Of a stretch of 62,819 nt of DNA, positions 15,895 to 24,225 are shown piece after piece (the stretch's first letter is position 1; the number at the start of each line of letters is the position of its first letter). Source of the DNA: Prochlorococcus sp. AG-347-J06 (GTDB lineage Bacteria; Cyanobacteriota; Cyanobacteriia; PCC-6307; Cyanobiaceae); NCBI GenBank assembly GCA_003281525.1, contig QCBT01000007.1, positions 1 through 62,819 on the forward strand, written 5' to 3'. A model generated the notes under the pieces. The model was not told where the DNA came from and made no database searches. It was given only the letters and a program-made list of their open reading frames with translations. The position numbers were made by a program, and so were the translations under genes.

Positions 15895-18800
15895 ATGAGT
15901 TTAAATACTTTAGTTGATTATATTTCGAACTCACAAATTACTTCTGAATTAATAAAAAGAATTTCAAAAAATAATGAATTAAATATTGTTGGTTCAAGTA
16001 GATATGCAAAATCAATAATATTAGATAGCATCGCAAAAAAAGAGGAAAAAAATATATTATTAATTTGTCCTAATGTAGAAATTGCCTACAAATGGATTGG
16101 TTATTTTGAAAGTATAAATGATAAAGCAGTTTTATATTATCCTCCCACAGAACATCTACCATACTCATCAATTAATAAATCCAAAGAGATTGAATTTAGT
16201 CAGCTTACTGTTTTATCCAAATTAATAAAAAAAGAGAAAAATGAACTTAATATTGTTATATCAACTGAGAGATCACTACAACCTCATCTAATAAATAAAA
16301 ACCTATTAATTGAAAACAAGTTAGATTTGCAAAAAGGAGTTCAAATCGAGATTCAAGAATTAGCAAATAAACTTACTTTGTTGGGCTATACAAAGGATAA
16401 TGTAACTTCAACTGAAGGATTCTGGAGTAGGAGAGGGGAAATAATAGATATTTATCCTGTCAATAATGAGTTTCCTATAAGATTAGAATTTTTTGATAAT
16501 GTCATTGAGAAAATAAGAGAATATGATCCCCATACACAGAAAACATTAGAAAGTATAAATAATATTGAAATAATACAGGCTGGATTTGATTTGCTAATAA
16601 AAGATAAGTTAAATAATTTATCCAAGAACAATCTTTTTAATTCAGAAGATATAAATAAAAATAATCTTGATCGTTATTTAGGAATAATTGAAGAAGAACC
16701 CTCAAACATAATAGATTTTATAAATAGTGAAACAATTCTTGTAATTGATGAATTAGAAGATTGTAAAAAATTTGCAAATAATTGGTATCTAGATTCAGAA
16801 AGTAATTTTGATAATTGTACGTATGAATTAAATGAGAACCTTTCAAATAATGACATTAATTTAGAGGCCAAACCTAATTTGCATTTAATGTTTGACGAAA
16901 TATTAAAATCACTAGGAAATTTTAATTTAATAAAATTTTATGAATTTGAATCTAAAATCAATGTCGATAATAGATTTTTGTTAAACGATAAAAGATTAAA
17001 TTCATACTCTAAAAATGTAGGGAAATTATCCAATGATATAAATAAAAATATAAAAAATAATGAAAAAGTATGGATATTATCAGCACAACCATTGAGAACA
17101 AGGACTTTACTTTTTGAGCACGAATGTAATGCAAACTTCTTAAACAATCCTAATGATATTGATGAAGCATATAAGTCAATTAATAATTCAACTCCTCTAA
17201 TTTTAAAAAATAAGAACAATTACGAAATCGAGGGGTTTTATCTTCCGATATGGAAAGTTGTCCTCATAACAGATAAAGAATTATTTTCACAACAATCTCT
17301 TTTTAATAATGTATTCATAAGAAGAAAAAAAAGAAGTATCAATTCAAATATAAATGTAAATAAGATTAGTCCCGGTGATTTTATAGTTCATAAAAATCAT
17401 GGAATAGGAAAATTTTTAAAAATAGAAAAAATAAATATAACAGGAGATTCAAGAGATTATTTAGTCATTCAGTATCAAGATGGAAAGATAAGTGTTGCCG
17501 CTGATCAACTTGGTAGTGTTAACAGATATAGATCAAGCGGAAAAATAAAGCCGAAAATAAATAAATTAGGAGGGACAGAATGGGAAAAAATAAAAGAAAA
17601 AAATAAGAAACAAATTAAAAAAGTTGCTGTCGATATTTTAAAACTTTATGCAAAGAGAGAAAAATTAAAGGGTTACATTTACCCAGAAGATTGTCCTTGG
17701 CAAGATGAATTAGAGGAATCATTCCCTTATCAACCAACACCTGACCAAATTACTGCTGTAGAAGAAATAAAATCTGATATGGAAAGCGAAAAGCCCATGG
17801 ACAGGTTAGTTTGTGGAGATGTAGGATTTGGCAAAACAGAAGTAGCTGTTCGAGCTATTTTTAAGGCTATTACATCAGGCAAACAGGTAATATTACTAGC
17901 ACCTACAACAATCCTAGCTCAGCAACATTGGAGGACAATAAGTAATAGATTTTCACCTTACCCAATAAAAGTATCATTACTCAATAGATTCAAAACTGTT
18001 AATGAAAGAAAGGAAATCTATGCAGGTTTGAAAAATAACAAAATTGATTTAGTTGTAGCAACGCACCAAATTTTAGGAAAAGAAATAGAAATTAAAAACT
18101 TAGGACTACTAGTTATTGATGAAGAACAAAGATTTGGAGTAAGACAAAAGGAGAAAATAAAAAAATTCAAAACCAACATAGACGTTTTAACTCTCTCGGC
18201 AACTCCAATTCCAAGAACTCTTTATATGAGCTTATCTGGACTAAGACAAATGAGCTTACTAAACACTCCTCCACCATCAAGAAGATCAATAAAAACATAT
18301 TTATCTGAAATAGATATGGATGTTATAAGAACTGCAATTAATCAAGAACTTGATAGGGGAGGTCAAATTTTTTATGTTCTTCCAAGAATTTCTGATATAG
18401 ATCAAGCTGTAAACAAATTAAATAATATGTTTCCCAGCTTAAAATTTATTGTTGCTCATGGACAAATGAACGAAACAGAGCTTGAAAATGCAATGATTGC
18501 TTTTAATAATGGAGAAGTAGATTTAATGATATGCACAACGATAATTGAAAGTGGATTAGACATCCCTAAAGTAAATACAATCATTATTGAAGATTCTCAC
18601 AAATTTGGCCTTTCACAACTTTATCAACTTAGAGGAAGAGTAGGTAGAAGCGGTGTACAAGCACATGCTTGGTTATTTTATCCAAATATAAATAAAATTA
18701 ATGACGCTGCAAAACAAAGATTGAAAGCGATAAAAGACTTTTCAGAACTAGGCAGTGGATACCAACTTGCAATGAAAGATATGGAAATAAGAGGTGTTGG

Positions 18801-19404
18801 TAGTTTACTAGGAGAAGAACAAAGTGGAAAGGTTAATGCTATTGGATATGATCTATATATAGAAATGCTCCATGAGGCTATTTCAGAAATCAGCGGGCAA
18901 GAAATACCTGATGTTAACGACACTCAAATTGATCTACCAATAAATGCATTTATACCTGCTACATGGATATTAAACAGAGAAGAGAAGCTTGAAGCTTACA
19001 AATCTGTTACTGAATGTTCAAATAATGATGAATTAACTGAATTAGCTACAGACTGGGTTAATAGATATGGAAACTTACCCAAACCTGTTGAGTCCTTAAT
19101 TATGATAATGAGAATAAAATTACTAGCTAAAAAATGTGGTTTTAATAAGATCAAGCTCAAAAAGCCAAACATCTTGATAGAGACAAAATTAAAAAATTCT
19201 ACTTTTAAAATTCTTAAAAATTCTTTGGCAAGTAGTGTTCAAAATAAATTTAATTTTAATCAAGGCCAACCATTTTCAATCATCACTATAAGGGGCTTAG
19301 GTGCAACCGAAATTCAAAATCAAATTGATCAACTAATGTTGTGGTTCGCGTCTTTTGAAAGAGAAATAAAGAATTTCGATAAAGAACTAATTAAAAGAGA
19401 TTAA
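15895..19404 (+). CDS. mfd: transcription-repair coupling factor
   Basis: An 1169-residue translocase that removes RNA polymerase stalled at DNA damage and recruits UvrA. The domains appear in order: a UvrB-like N-terminal part, the RNA-polymerase-interacting CarD-like domain at about 490-560 (SPGDFIVHKNHGIGKF), Walker A GDVGFGKTE near 641, DEEQRFG near 742, LSATPIPRTL near 766, and QLRGRVGRSG near 912. The C-terminal TRCF domain follows. The length fits the family. It is divergent from the TerC gene. Confidence 0.97.
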   Translation: MSLNTLVDYISNSQITSELIKRISKNNELNIVGSSRYAKSIILDSIAKKEEKNILLICPNVEIAYKWIGYFESINDKAVLYYPPTEHLPYSSINKSKEIEFSQLTVLSKLIKKEKNELNIVISTERSLQPHLINKNLLIENKLDLQKGVQIEIQELANKLTLLGYTKDNVTSTEGFWSRRGEIIDIYPVNNEFPIRLEFFDNVIEKIREYDPHTQKTLESINNIEIIQAGFDLLIKDKLNNLSKNNLFNSEDINKNNLDRYLGIIEEEPSNIIDFINSETILVIDELEDCKKFANNWYLDSESNFDNCTYELNENLSNNDINLEAKPNLHLMFDEILKSLGNFNLIKFYEFESKINVDNRFLLNDKRLNSYSKNVGKLSNDINKNIKNNEKVWILSAQPLRTRTLLFEHECNANFLNNPNDIDEAYKSINNSTPLILKNKNNYEIEGFYLPIWKVVLITDKELFSQQSLFNNVFIRRKKRSINSNINVNKISPGDFIVHKNHGIGKFLKIEKINITGDSRDYLVIQYQDGKISVAADQLGSVNRYRSSGKIKPKINKLGGTEWEKIKEKNKKQIKKVAVDILKLYAKREKLKGYIYPEDCPWQDELEESFPYQPTPDQITAVEEIKSDMESEKPMDRLVCGDVGFGKTEVAVRAIFKAITSGKQVILLAPTTILAQQHWRTISNRFSPYPIKVSLLNRFKTVNERKEIYAGLKNNKIDLVVATHQILGKEIEIKNLGLLVIDEEQRFGVRQKEKIKKFKTNIDVLTLSATPIPRTLYMSLSGLRQMSLLNTPPPSRRSIKTYLSEIDMDVIRTAINQELDRGGQIFYVLPRISDIDQAVNKLNNMFPSLKFIVAHGQMNETELENAMIAFNNGEVDLMICTTIIESGLDIPKVNTIIIEDSHKFGLSQLYQLRGRVGRSGVQAHAWLFYPNINKINDAAKQRLKAIKDFSELGSGYQLAMKDMEIRGVGSLLGEEQSGKVNAIGYDLYIEMLHEAISEISGQEIPDVNDTQIDLPINAFIPATWILNREEKLEAYKSVTECSNNDELTELATDWVNRYGNLPKPVESLIMIMRIKLLAKKCGFNKIKLKKPNILIETKLKNSTFKILKNSLASSVQNKFNFNQGQPFSIITIRGLGATEIQNQIDQLMLWFASFEREIKNFDKELIKRD

Positions 19405-19476
19405 ATTATTAAATAATTATTTAAAATCCGCGAATCAGTTTGATTTCGGTTAGGTTTATAAAAATTTATTTATTTT

Positions 19477-19638
19477 ATGGGTGAATATATAGACGTCGGA
19501 ATCCAAACTTCGATTTTACCCTTATCAATTATTCTTTCATCAATTGTATTAGGCATATTTGCATTATTTGGAGGAGAAACAGAAAATGATGATGATGATT
19601 CTGATTCAGGAAGTGGTGGCTTAATGCAACCTATTTGA
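19477..19638 (+). CDS. small single-pass membrane protein with acidic tail
   Basis: A 53-residue ORF from ATG to TGA. A hydrophobic helix covers about residues 13-32 (ILPLSIILSSIVLGIFALF) and is followed by a strongly acidic, glycine- and serine-rich tail (four Asp in a row). No family was recognised, but the clear helix-plus-tail design makes it a likely real gene. It converges on the next minus-strand gene with 2 bases between the ends. Confidence 0.5.
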   Translation: MGEYIDVGIQTSILPLSIILSSIVLGIFALFGGETENDDDDSDSGSGGLMQPI

Positions 19639-19640
19639 AA

Positions 19641-20009
19641 TTATTTATAAACAATTTGTTTTGACTTTCTCTTAGAGACTTTAAATATCCTATTAAATGA
19701 ACCTATCATTAAAATAAGAGCAGTAAAGGAAGATACAAAAATAAAAATCACCAAAAATATCTCATACAGATAGGAAAAGAGATCAATCAATAATAAAAAA
19801 GATTTATTAAATGTCGAAGGTAGATTTTGTAATAGCAAATTTTTATTAGGAATTAAATAATTTATATAAACTAAAAAAACACTCAAAATAAACAAAAAGA
19901 AAGATTCAGTAAATAGTCTTCTTTTAGATTTTCTTCTTAAATTTAATTTTTTTTTAAAAATATATTTATCAGGTTTAATATTCAAATTTGGGATGTTTAA
20001 ATCTGCCAT
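19641..20009 (-). CDS. two-helix membrane protein, unknown function
   Basis: A 122-residue protein. A basic N-terminal region (FKKKLNLRRKSKRR) precedes a first helix at about residues 35-50 and a second around 84-104, and the C-terminus is again basic (KVSKRKSKQ). The positive-inside pattern puts both ends in the cytoplasm. No family was recognised. It lies about 90 bases downstream of the DUF4335 gene on the same strand. Confidence 0.5.
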   Translation of the reverse strand: MADLNIPNLNIKPDKYIFKKKLNLRRKSKRRLFTESFFLFILSVFLVYINYLIPNKNLLLQNLPSTFNKSFLLLIDLFSYLYEIFLVIFIFVSSFTALILMIGSFNRIFKVSKRKSKQIVYK

Positions 20010-20097
20010 AAATCAAAGCTCAAAGAAAAAATTTGAATAACTCTGAAAAGAAATTAACCTATAGTATCGTGTTTGTATTTAAGATGCTAATTGCCCT

Positions 20098-20688
20098 TTA
20101 TTCAGGATTTGTTAGTTCTTTTTTTTCTATATTTTCAAAAGGACTATAAAAATAAATAAAAGAGGAAGAGAATAGAATTAAAGAGCAAATTGCAAAAAAC
20201 GGTGGAATAAAGAAATTGAAAAATTTAACTTTATTATTGAACCAAAATTTTAATTTTTTTGGAATTTTAGTAGGTATATCTGTTTTTTTTATTCTTACTT
20301 TTGGCGATTCATTTAACTGATCAAAACAATTTATGGTATCTGAAAGCAATGAATTACCAATCTTTAGAACTAAAGGCTTTACATTTGCTTTAGAGCTCTT
20401 GAGAACAATATTATGTATGTGGAGATTATCGGCTTTTATATCGATTAATTTAGACTCATATATTGGAATTTCGTTTTTGATTAAAAGATTTGAATAAATA
20501 TAAAAAGCATCCATAATAGGCCCTAAATGTTCAATTTTGCCTTCAATAAGTGGTTTATCAACTATGGTTAATTTCCATTGTGAAATTATAGATATTTGAT
20601 CTTTATTTTCATTATTAGAATAATCTGGCAATCCGATTATTTCGAGACTTACTGAAGATTGATGAAATGACAATTTATTTTGCATCAT
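20098..20688 (-). CDS. DUF4335 family protein
   Basis: A 196-residue protein whose N-terminal half fits the cyanobacterial DUF4335 domain: SVSLEIIGLPDYS, then SQWKLTIVDKPLIEGKIEHLG, then a helix ending in IYSNLLI. One membrane helix is present near residues 165-185 (FFIPPFFAICSLILFSSSFI). In other cyanobacteria DUF4335 genes lie next to DUF3038 genes, as here, with 1 base between the two. The function is unknown. The adjacent ATG at 20685 is an equally possible start. Confidence 0.75.
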   Translation of the reverse strand: MMQNKLSFHQSSVSLEIIGLPDYSNNENKDQISIISQWKLTIVDKPLIEGKIEHLGPIMDAFYIYSNLLIKNEIPIYESKLIDIKADNLHIHNIVLKSSKANVKPLVLKIGNSLLSDTINCFDQLNESPKVRIKKTDIPTKIPKKLKFWFNNKVKFFNFFIPPFFAICSLILFSSSFIYFYSPFENIEKKELTNPE

Positions 20689-20689
20689 A

Positions 20690-21214
20690 TTAAAAATCGT
20701 ATAAAAAATTCTTCAACTTTTGATAACCCTGATTTGAAATACAAAAAGATAAAATAAGCAAGGATTTTATTATAATCTCACTATTTTCAGTTTGATTTAA
20801 AAGCTTTTTCACTCTTATACTATCTACATTAAATCTCTCTTTAATCAACTCAATAAATCTCTTATTAAAATCATTCCAAATAATTGAATTCTCTTTAATA
20901 TCCTCTTTAGATTTCAGTATCTCTCTTATATAAGGATATAAATATTTGGACATTTCAACGGTGATTTTAATTAAGGCATCGAATTCGTTTACTTTAATAT
21001 TGTTGTTAACATATGATTTTCTCAATGGATTATTATTCCTTAATTTCCAAATAGTAATTTTATTTGGCAGAACATCATTTAAATCAAGTCTATTTGATAA
21101 AGAGTAAAAGGATTGAATACCATTTAAATCAATAGTTTCTAGGATTATTAATAATAAATCAAGCTTCTCTATAGATTGTCTTGATACTTGATTTCCCTTA
21201 GTTAAATCTGTAAT
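20690..21214 (-). CDS. DUF3038 family protein, apparently with an ATT start
   Basis: The frame is open from 21223 to 20690. The first standard start codon, TTG at 21025, would give only 111 residues. The 60-odd codons above it read as DUF3038-like sequence (IEKLDLLLIILETIDLNG, then LPNKITIWKLRNNNPLRK), so they belong to the protein. No ATG, GTG or TTG lies between the TAA at 21224-21226 and that region. ATT at 21214 is the most likely start and would give about 174 residues. It is tightly linked to DUF2949 upstream and DUF4335 downstream. A base change or sequencing error is the alternative. Confidence 0.7.
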   Translation of the reverse strand: MTDLTKGNQVSRQSIEKLDLLLIILETIDLNGIQSFYSLSNRLDLNDVLPNKITIWKLRNNNPLRKSYVNNNIKVNEFDALIKITVEMSKYLYPYIREILKSKEDIKENSIIWNDFNKRFIELIKERFNVDSIRVKKLLNQTENSEIIIKSLLILSFCISNQGYQKLKNFLYDF

Positions 21215-21253
21215 TGTTCTCGATTAAGATATAGGAAAATTATAACAGAATTA

Positions 21254-21451
21254 TTAATCCATTTTTTGAAATAAAAATGAATATAACTTATCTAGTTCTT
21301 CAATAGTTAGCATTCCATAACTCCATAATAATATTGGTAATGGAGTGTTATTTTCTATAGATAATTTTATACCAAGTTCAATAGTAGATTCATCTAAACC
21401 TAATACATTAAATAAATAAATTATCATTTCTCTAGATAAATAATTATTCAT
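21254..21451 (-). CDS. DUF2949 family protein
   Basis: A 65-residue protein that fits the small cyanobacterial DUF2949 family: an N-terminal helix (EMIIYLFNVLGLDESTIELG), then LPILLWSYGMLTIEELDKLYSFL. It is all-helical and soluble. The function is unknown. It lies 5 bases after the stop of the UbiH-like gene and just before the DUF3038 gene, so the three are probably one operon. Confidence 0.75.
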   Translation of the reverse strand: MNNYLSREMIIYLFNVLGLDESTIELGIKLSIENNTPLPILLWSYGMLTIEELDKLYSFLFQKMD

Positions 21452-21456
21452 GAATT

Positions 21457-22611
21457 CTATTTAATACTTGAGTAAATGAGAGATTTAGTCATTTGATTAA
21501 GGACTAATTTTCTTGTAAAAAGAAATTTATTTAAAAGTAAAAATGAAAATTTCCTTATTGGAAATAAAAAAACGTTTCGATTAGCAAAAATTGATATCAA
21601 CGAGTCAGTTATAAAAATAGTGACAATAATATCTAAAATTCTGCTTGAAAAATACTTAAATTTAAATAATATCAATTGCAATTTAGTAATAGCAGTATTT
21701 TTATTAAAAAGATCATAAATAGTATTAACATCTCTCCAGCAAGTATTTAAACCCTGACCACCAACAGGATGAAATGTATGAAATGCATCTCCTACAAAAA
21801 CTAATTTTTTAAAATTAAAAACTGGTAAATTTAAGGATAATGAAACAGGAAAAATATTAAATTCGCCTATTATTTGGTCCAACTTAAATTCATTAGGCAA
21901 GATTGTTGATAAATTATCCATCAAAAAATTCTTGTCAGAATTCAACCTTTCAATTGCCTTTAATGTACTTGAAGTCCAAATTACTTGATATAAGTTTTTT
22001 TCTAAAGGTAATAATGCAAGTGGGCCTTCTTTTCTAAAAATTTCATAAGCTCGTTTTTCACAATGACCTCTAAGAGAAACTTTAAAAGTTAAACAAGACT
22101 GACTATACGATTTTTTTATATCAACAAAATCTATGAATTTTTTATCAAGTGAGTTAGCCCCTGTTGAAAAGAATTGATAGTCAAATAATATTTTTTTACG
22201 TAACAATCTCTGTGGTGTTATAAAAAAAATATTTTCATAATTGTCAATCTCTTGAAAAAATACGTTCATGAGATCCGAATGTTTAACTACCCAGCCAATA
22301 TTTTCGGCAGAACTTATATCATCATCTAAGTCAGAAGTTGATAAATTGGTGAAAGCAGAAGTTACGCTATCTGAAATTGAAAGGGTATCAAAGCCAAATA
22401 AAAATGGTTCTAATTTTTCCCAAAGTCTGAATTTAGATAAGATTTTTCTTGTTGAGTGAGTAATTGCATAAGTTTTATCTTTATCAATTAATCTATCTTT
22501 TGTTAATAAATCAGTTAAAAAAATATTGCAATCAAATTTTGAAAGTGCAATTGAAAGTAATAAACCTGTGGGACCTGATCCAACAATTTTAAAATTCAGT
22601 TTATTTTTCAT
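21457..22611 (-). CDS. UbiH/COQ6-family FAD-dependent monooxygenase
   Basis: A 384-residue flavoprotein. The N-terminal Rossmann motif FKIVGSGPTGLLLSIAL binds FAD, and the C-terminal FVGDAFHTFHPVGGQGLNTCWRD block is the GD motif of the aromatic-ring hydroxylase family. The PLALLPLEKN segment matches the substrate-side region of UbiH relatives. Cyanobacteria make plastoquinone and tocopherol rather than ubiquinone, so a role in prenylquinone modification is likely but inferred. It heads the DUF2949-DUF3038-DUF4335 run. Confidence 0.85.
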   Translation of the reverse strand: MKNKLNFKIVGSGPTGLLLSIALSKFDCNIFLTDLLTKDRLIDKDKTYAITHSTRKILSKFRLWEKLEPFLFGFDTLSISDSVTSAFTNLSTSDLDDDISSAENIGWVVKHSDLMNVFFQEIDNYENIFFITPQRLLRKKILFDYQFFSTGANSLDKKFIDFVDIKKSYSQSCLTFKVSLRGHCEKRAYEIFRKEGPLALLPLEKNLYQVIWTSSTLKAIERLNSDKNFLMDNLSTILPNEFKLDQIIGEFNIFPVSLSLNLPVFNFKKLVFVGDAFHTFHPVGGQGLNTCWRDVNTIYDLFNKNTAITKLQLILFKFKYFSSRILDIIVTIFITDSLISIFANRNVFLFPIRKFSFLLLNKFLFTRKLVLNQMTKSLIYSSIK

Positions 22612-22630
22612 CGTATTATATGAGCATCAA

Positions 22631-23272
22631 CTATCTATTCAAATAAATATAGCAAATTTCCTCAAATGCTGGTCTTAATAAATAGGGGTACTCACCAACC
22701 CATAAGTTAATTTCAGGAAGCCAAGCATCGGTCAAATAAAAATCTCTGTCAAAATTACGGTTATCAGATGTTATTAAACATCTAATACTCGAACCAACCC
22801 TAATTTGACTGTGCTTATTTTCCATAGGAAAACTTAATTTTTCCAAATAACCATCTTCATCTTCTAATTCAAGTACTAACCAAGTCCTTTTGTTTTCGAT
22901 AACTTCTAATCGACCTTGCCTATTAGATTGTTCTCTTGAACTTTCAATCTTTTCTGTTTTATAGATATCTGATATATAGCCATCAAATATAGAAAAAAAT
23001 TTATATTTTCTTAATTGCAAATTTTTTCTACTTGATTCAAGAATTGGGCCCCAGATGATATACAAAAAGAAACCTACACATAGGAATAACCAAAAATTAT
23101 TAGTTTGATCTCCCGTCGAACTAATAATTAATGATATAAATCCACCAATTGAAGAAACTATTATTCTTTGAAGAATTTTTCTCGGATTCCCCAGCGCATA
23201 CTTAAATTGACTTCCTGTACCAACAGCAGGAATAAGTTTTGAAATTTGACTTGAATTAATTGGAATTAACAT
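22631..23272 (-). CDS. conserved membrane protein, unknown function
   Basis: A 213-residue protein with two membrane helices (about residues 36-52 and 60-78), followed by a soluble C-terminal domain of about 130 residues (WLVLELEDEDGYLEKLSFPM, then DAWLPEINLWVGEYPYLLRPAFEEI). Relatives in cyanobacteria have sometimes been labelled phosphate transporter permeases, but nothing in this sequence supports transport. It lies 1 base downstream of dapB and 19 bases upstream of the UbiH-like gene. Confidence 0.65.
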   Translation of the reverse strand: MLIPINSSQISKLIPAVGTGSQFKYALGNPRKILQRIIVSSIGGFISLIISSTGDQTNNFWLFLCVGFFLYIIWGPILESSRKNLQLRKYKFFSIFDGYISDIYKTEKIESSREQSNRQGRLEVIENKRTWLVLELEDEDGYLEKLSFPMENKHSQIRVGSSIRCLITSDNRNFDRDFYLTDAWLPEINLWVGEYPYLLRPAFEEICYIYLNR

Positions 23273-23273
23273 T

Positions 23274-24122
23274 TTAAAAAATCAATTTTTCAAGTCCGTA
23301 AACTAAAGTTTCATAATTACCAATTTTTTTAATAGCCTGTAAAACTCCTGGCATATATGCCTTTCTATCAATAGTGTCATGCTTAATTGTGTAAGTTTCA
23401 CCTGGAGATCCCATAATTACTAACTGATGAGCGAGTAATCCTGGTAATCGTACAGAATGTATATTAATTCCTGAATCCCTGAGCCCACCCCGTACACCAT
23501 TCAATGACTCAGACTCTTTTACTAAATTCTGATTAAATTTCTTTGGATATTCTTCAATCATTTCTGCAGTTTTTATACACGTCCCACTAGGAGAATCAGC
23601 TTTTTGATTATGATGCATCTCTATTAATTCAATATTTTCATAAAACCTTGCAGCTACCGATGCCGCCTGCTGAAGAAGAACCATACCTACTGAAAAATTA
23701 GGAATTATTGCACAACCAACCGATGCTTTCTGAGCAAAAACAGACAAATCTTTTATTTGCGAAGGGCTTAGACCTGTAGTTCCTACTACTGGCGATACAC
23801 CATATGCAATAGCTGATCTGGTATTTTCATATACAGAATCAGGATGAGTAAAATCAACGAGCACAGGTTTAATATTTTTATTTCTATAGTTTTGACTAAC
23901 AGAACATAAAGTTCCTTCAAAATCATTAGAAACAAAAACATCGCAATCTTTTACCTTCAATAATTCAGAAATATTTGAGCCATTGTTCTTTTCGTTTATG
24001 TCGATTGCTGCAACAAGTTCACAATCTGTAGAATTTAATACAGTATGAACAACTTCGCTACCCATTCTGCCTAAAGCTCCGGATACTAGTACTGGTATGG
24101 GTTTTTTAGAATTTTCAATCAT
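23274..24122 (-). CDS. dapB: 4-hydroxy-tetrahydrodipicolinate reductase
   Basis: A 282-residue NAD(P)H-dependent enzyme of lysine and diaminopimelate synthesis. The dinucleotide-binding motif VSGALGRMG lies near residues 13-21. The catalytic and substrate-binding region [17 protein letters not shown] holds the conserved His pair, the lysine and the SGT tail. Length fits the family. It is divergent from chlH across a gap of about 100 bases and is followed closely by the membrane protein gene. Confidence 0.95.
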   Translation of the reverse strand: MIENSKKPIPVLVSGALGRMGSEVVHTVLNSTDCELVAAIDINEKNNGSNISELLKVKDCDVFVSNDFEGTLCSVSQNYRNKNIKPVLVDFTHPDSVYENTRSAIAYGVSPVVGTTGLSPSQIKDLSVFAQKASVGCAIIPNFSVGMVLLQQAASVAARFYENIELIEMHHNQKADSPSGTCIKTAEMIEEYPKKFNQNLVKESESLNGVRGGLRDSGINIHSVRLPGLLAHQLVIMGSPGETYTIKHDTIDRKAYMPGVLQAIKKIGNYETLVYGLEKLIF

Positions 24123-24225
24123 TTTTTTTTAAAAAATTTTTTTTAAAGGTTGTTACACGCTATTTATATTGCACACAATAACGTCTTTTCATTCGTAGGC
24201 TGGTAGAAATACTTAAAGAAAATCA

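Noticed and set aside
20082..20147. 21-residue plus-strand ORF overlapping the DUF4335 end
   Set aside because: It is mostly antisense to a real gene and very short.
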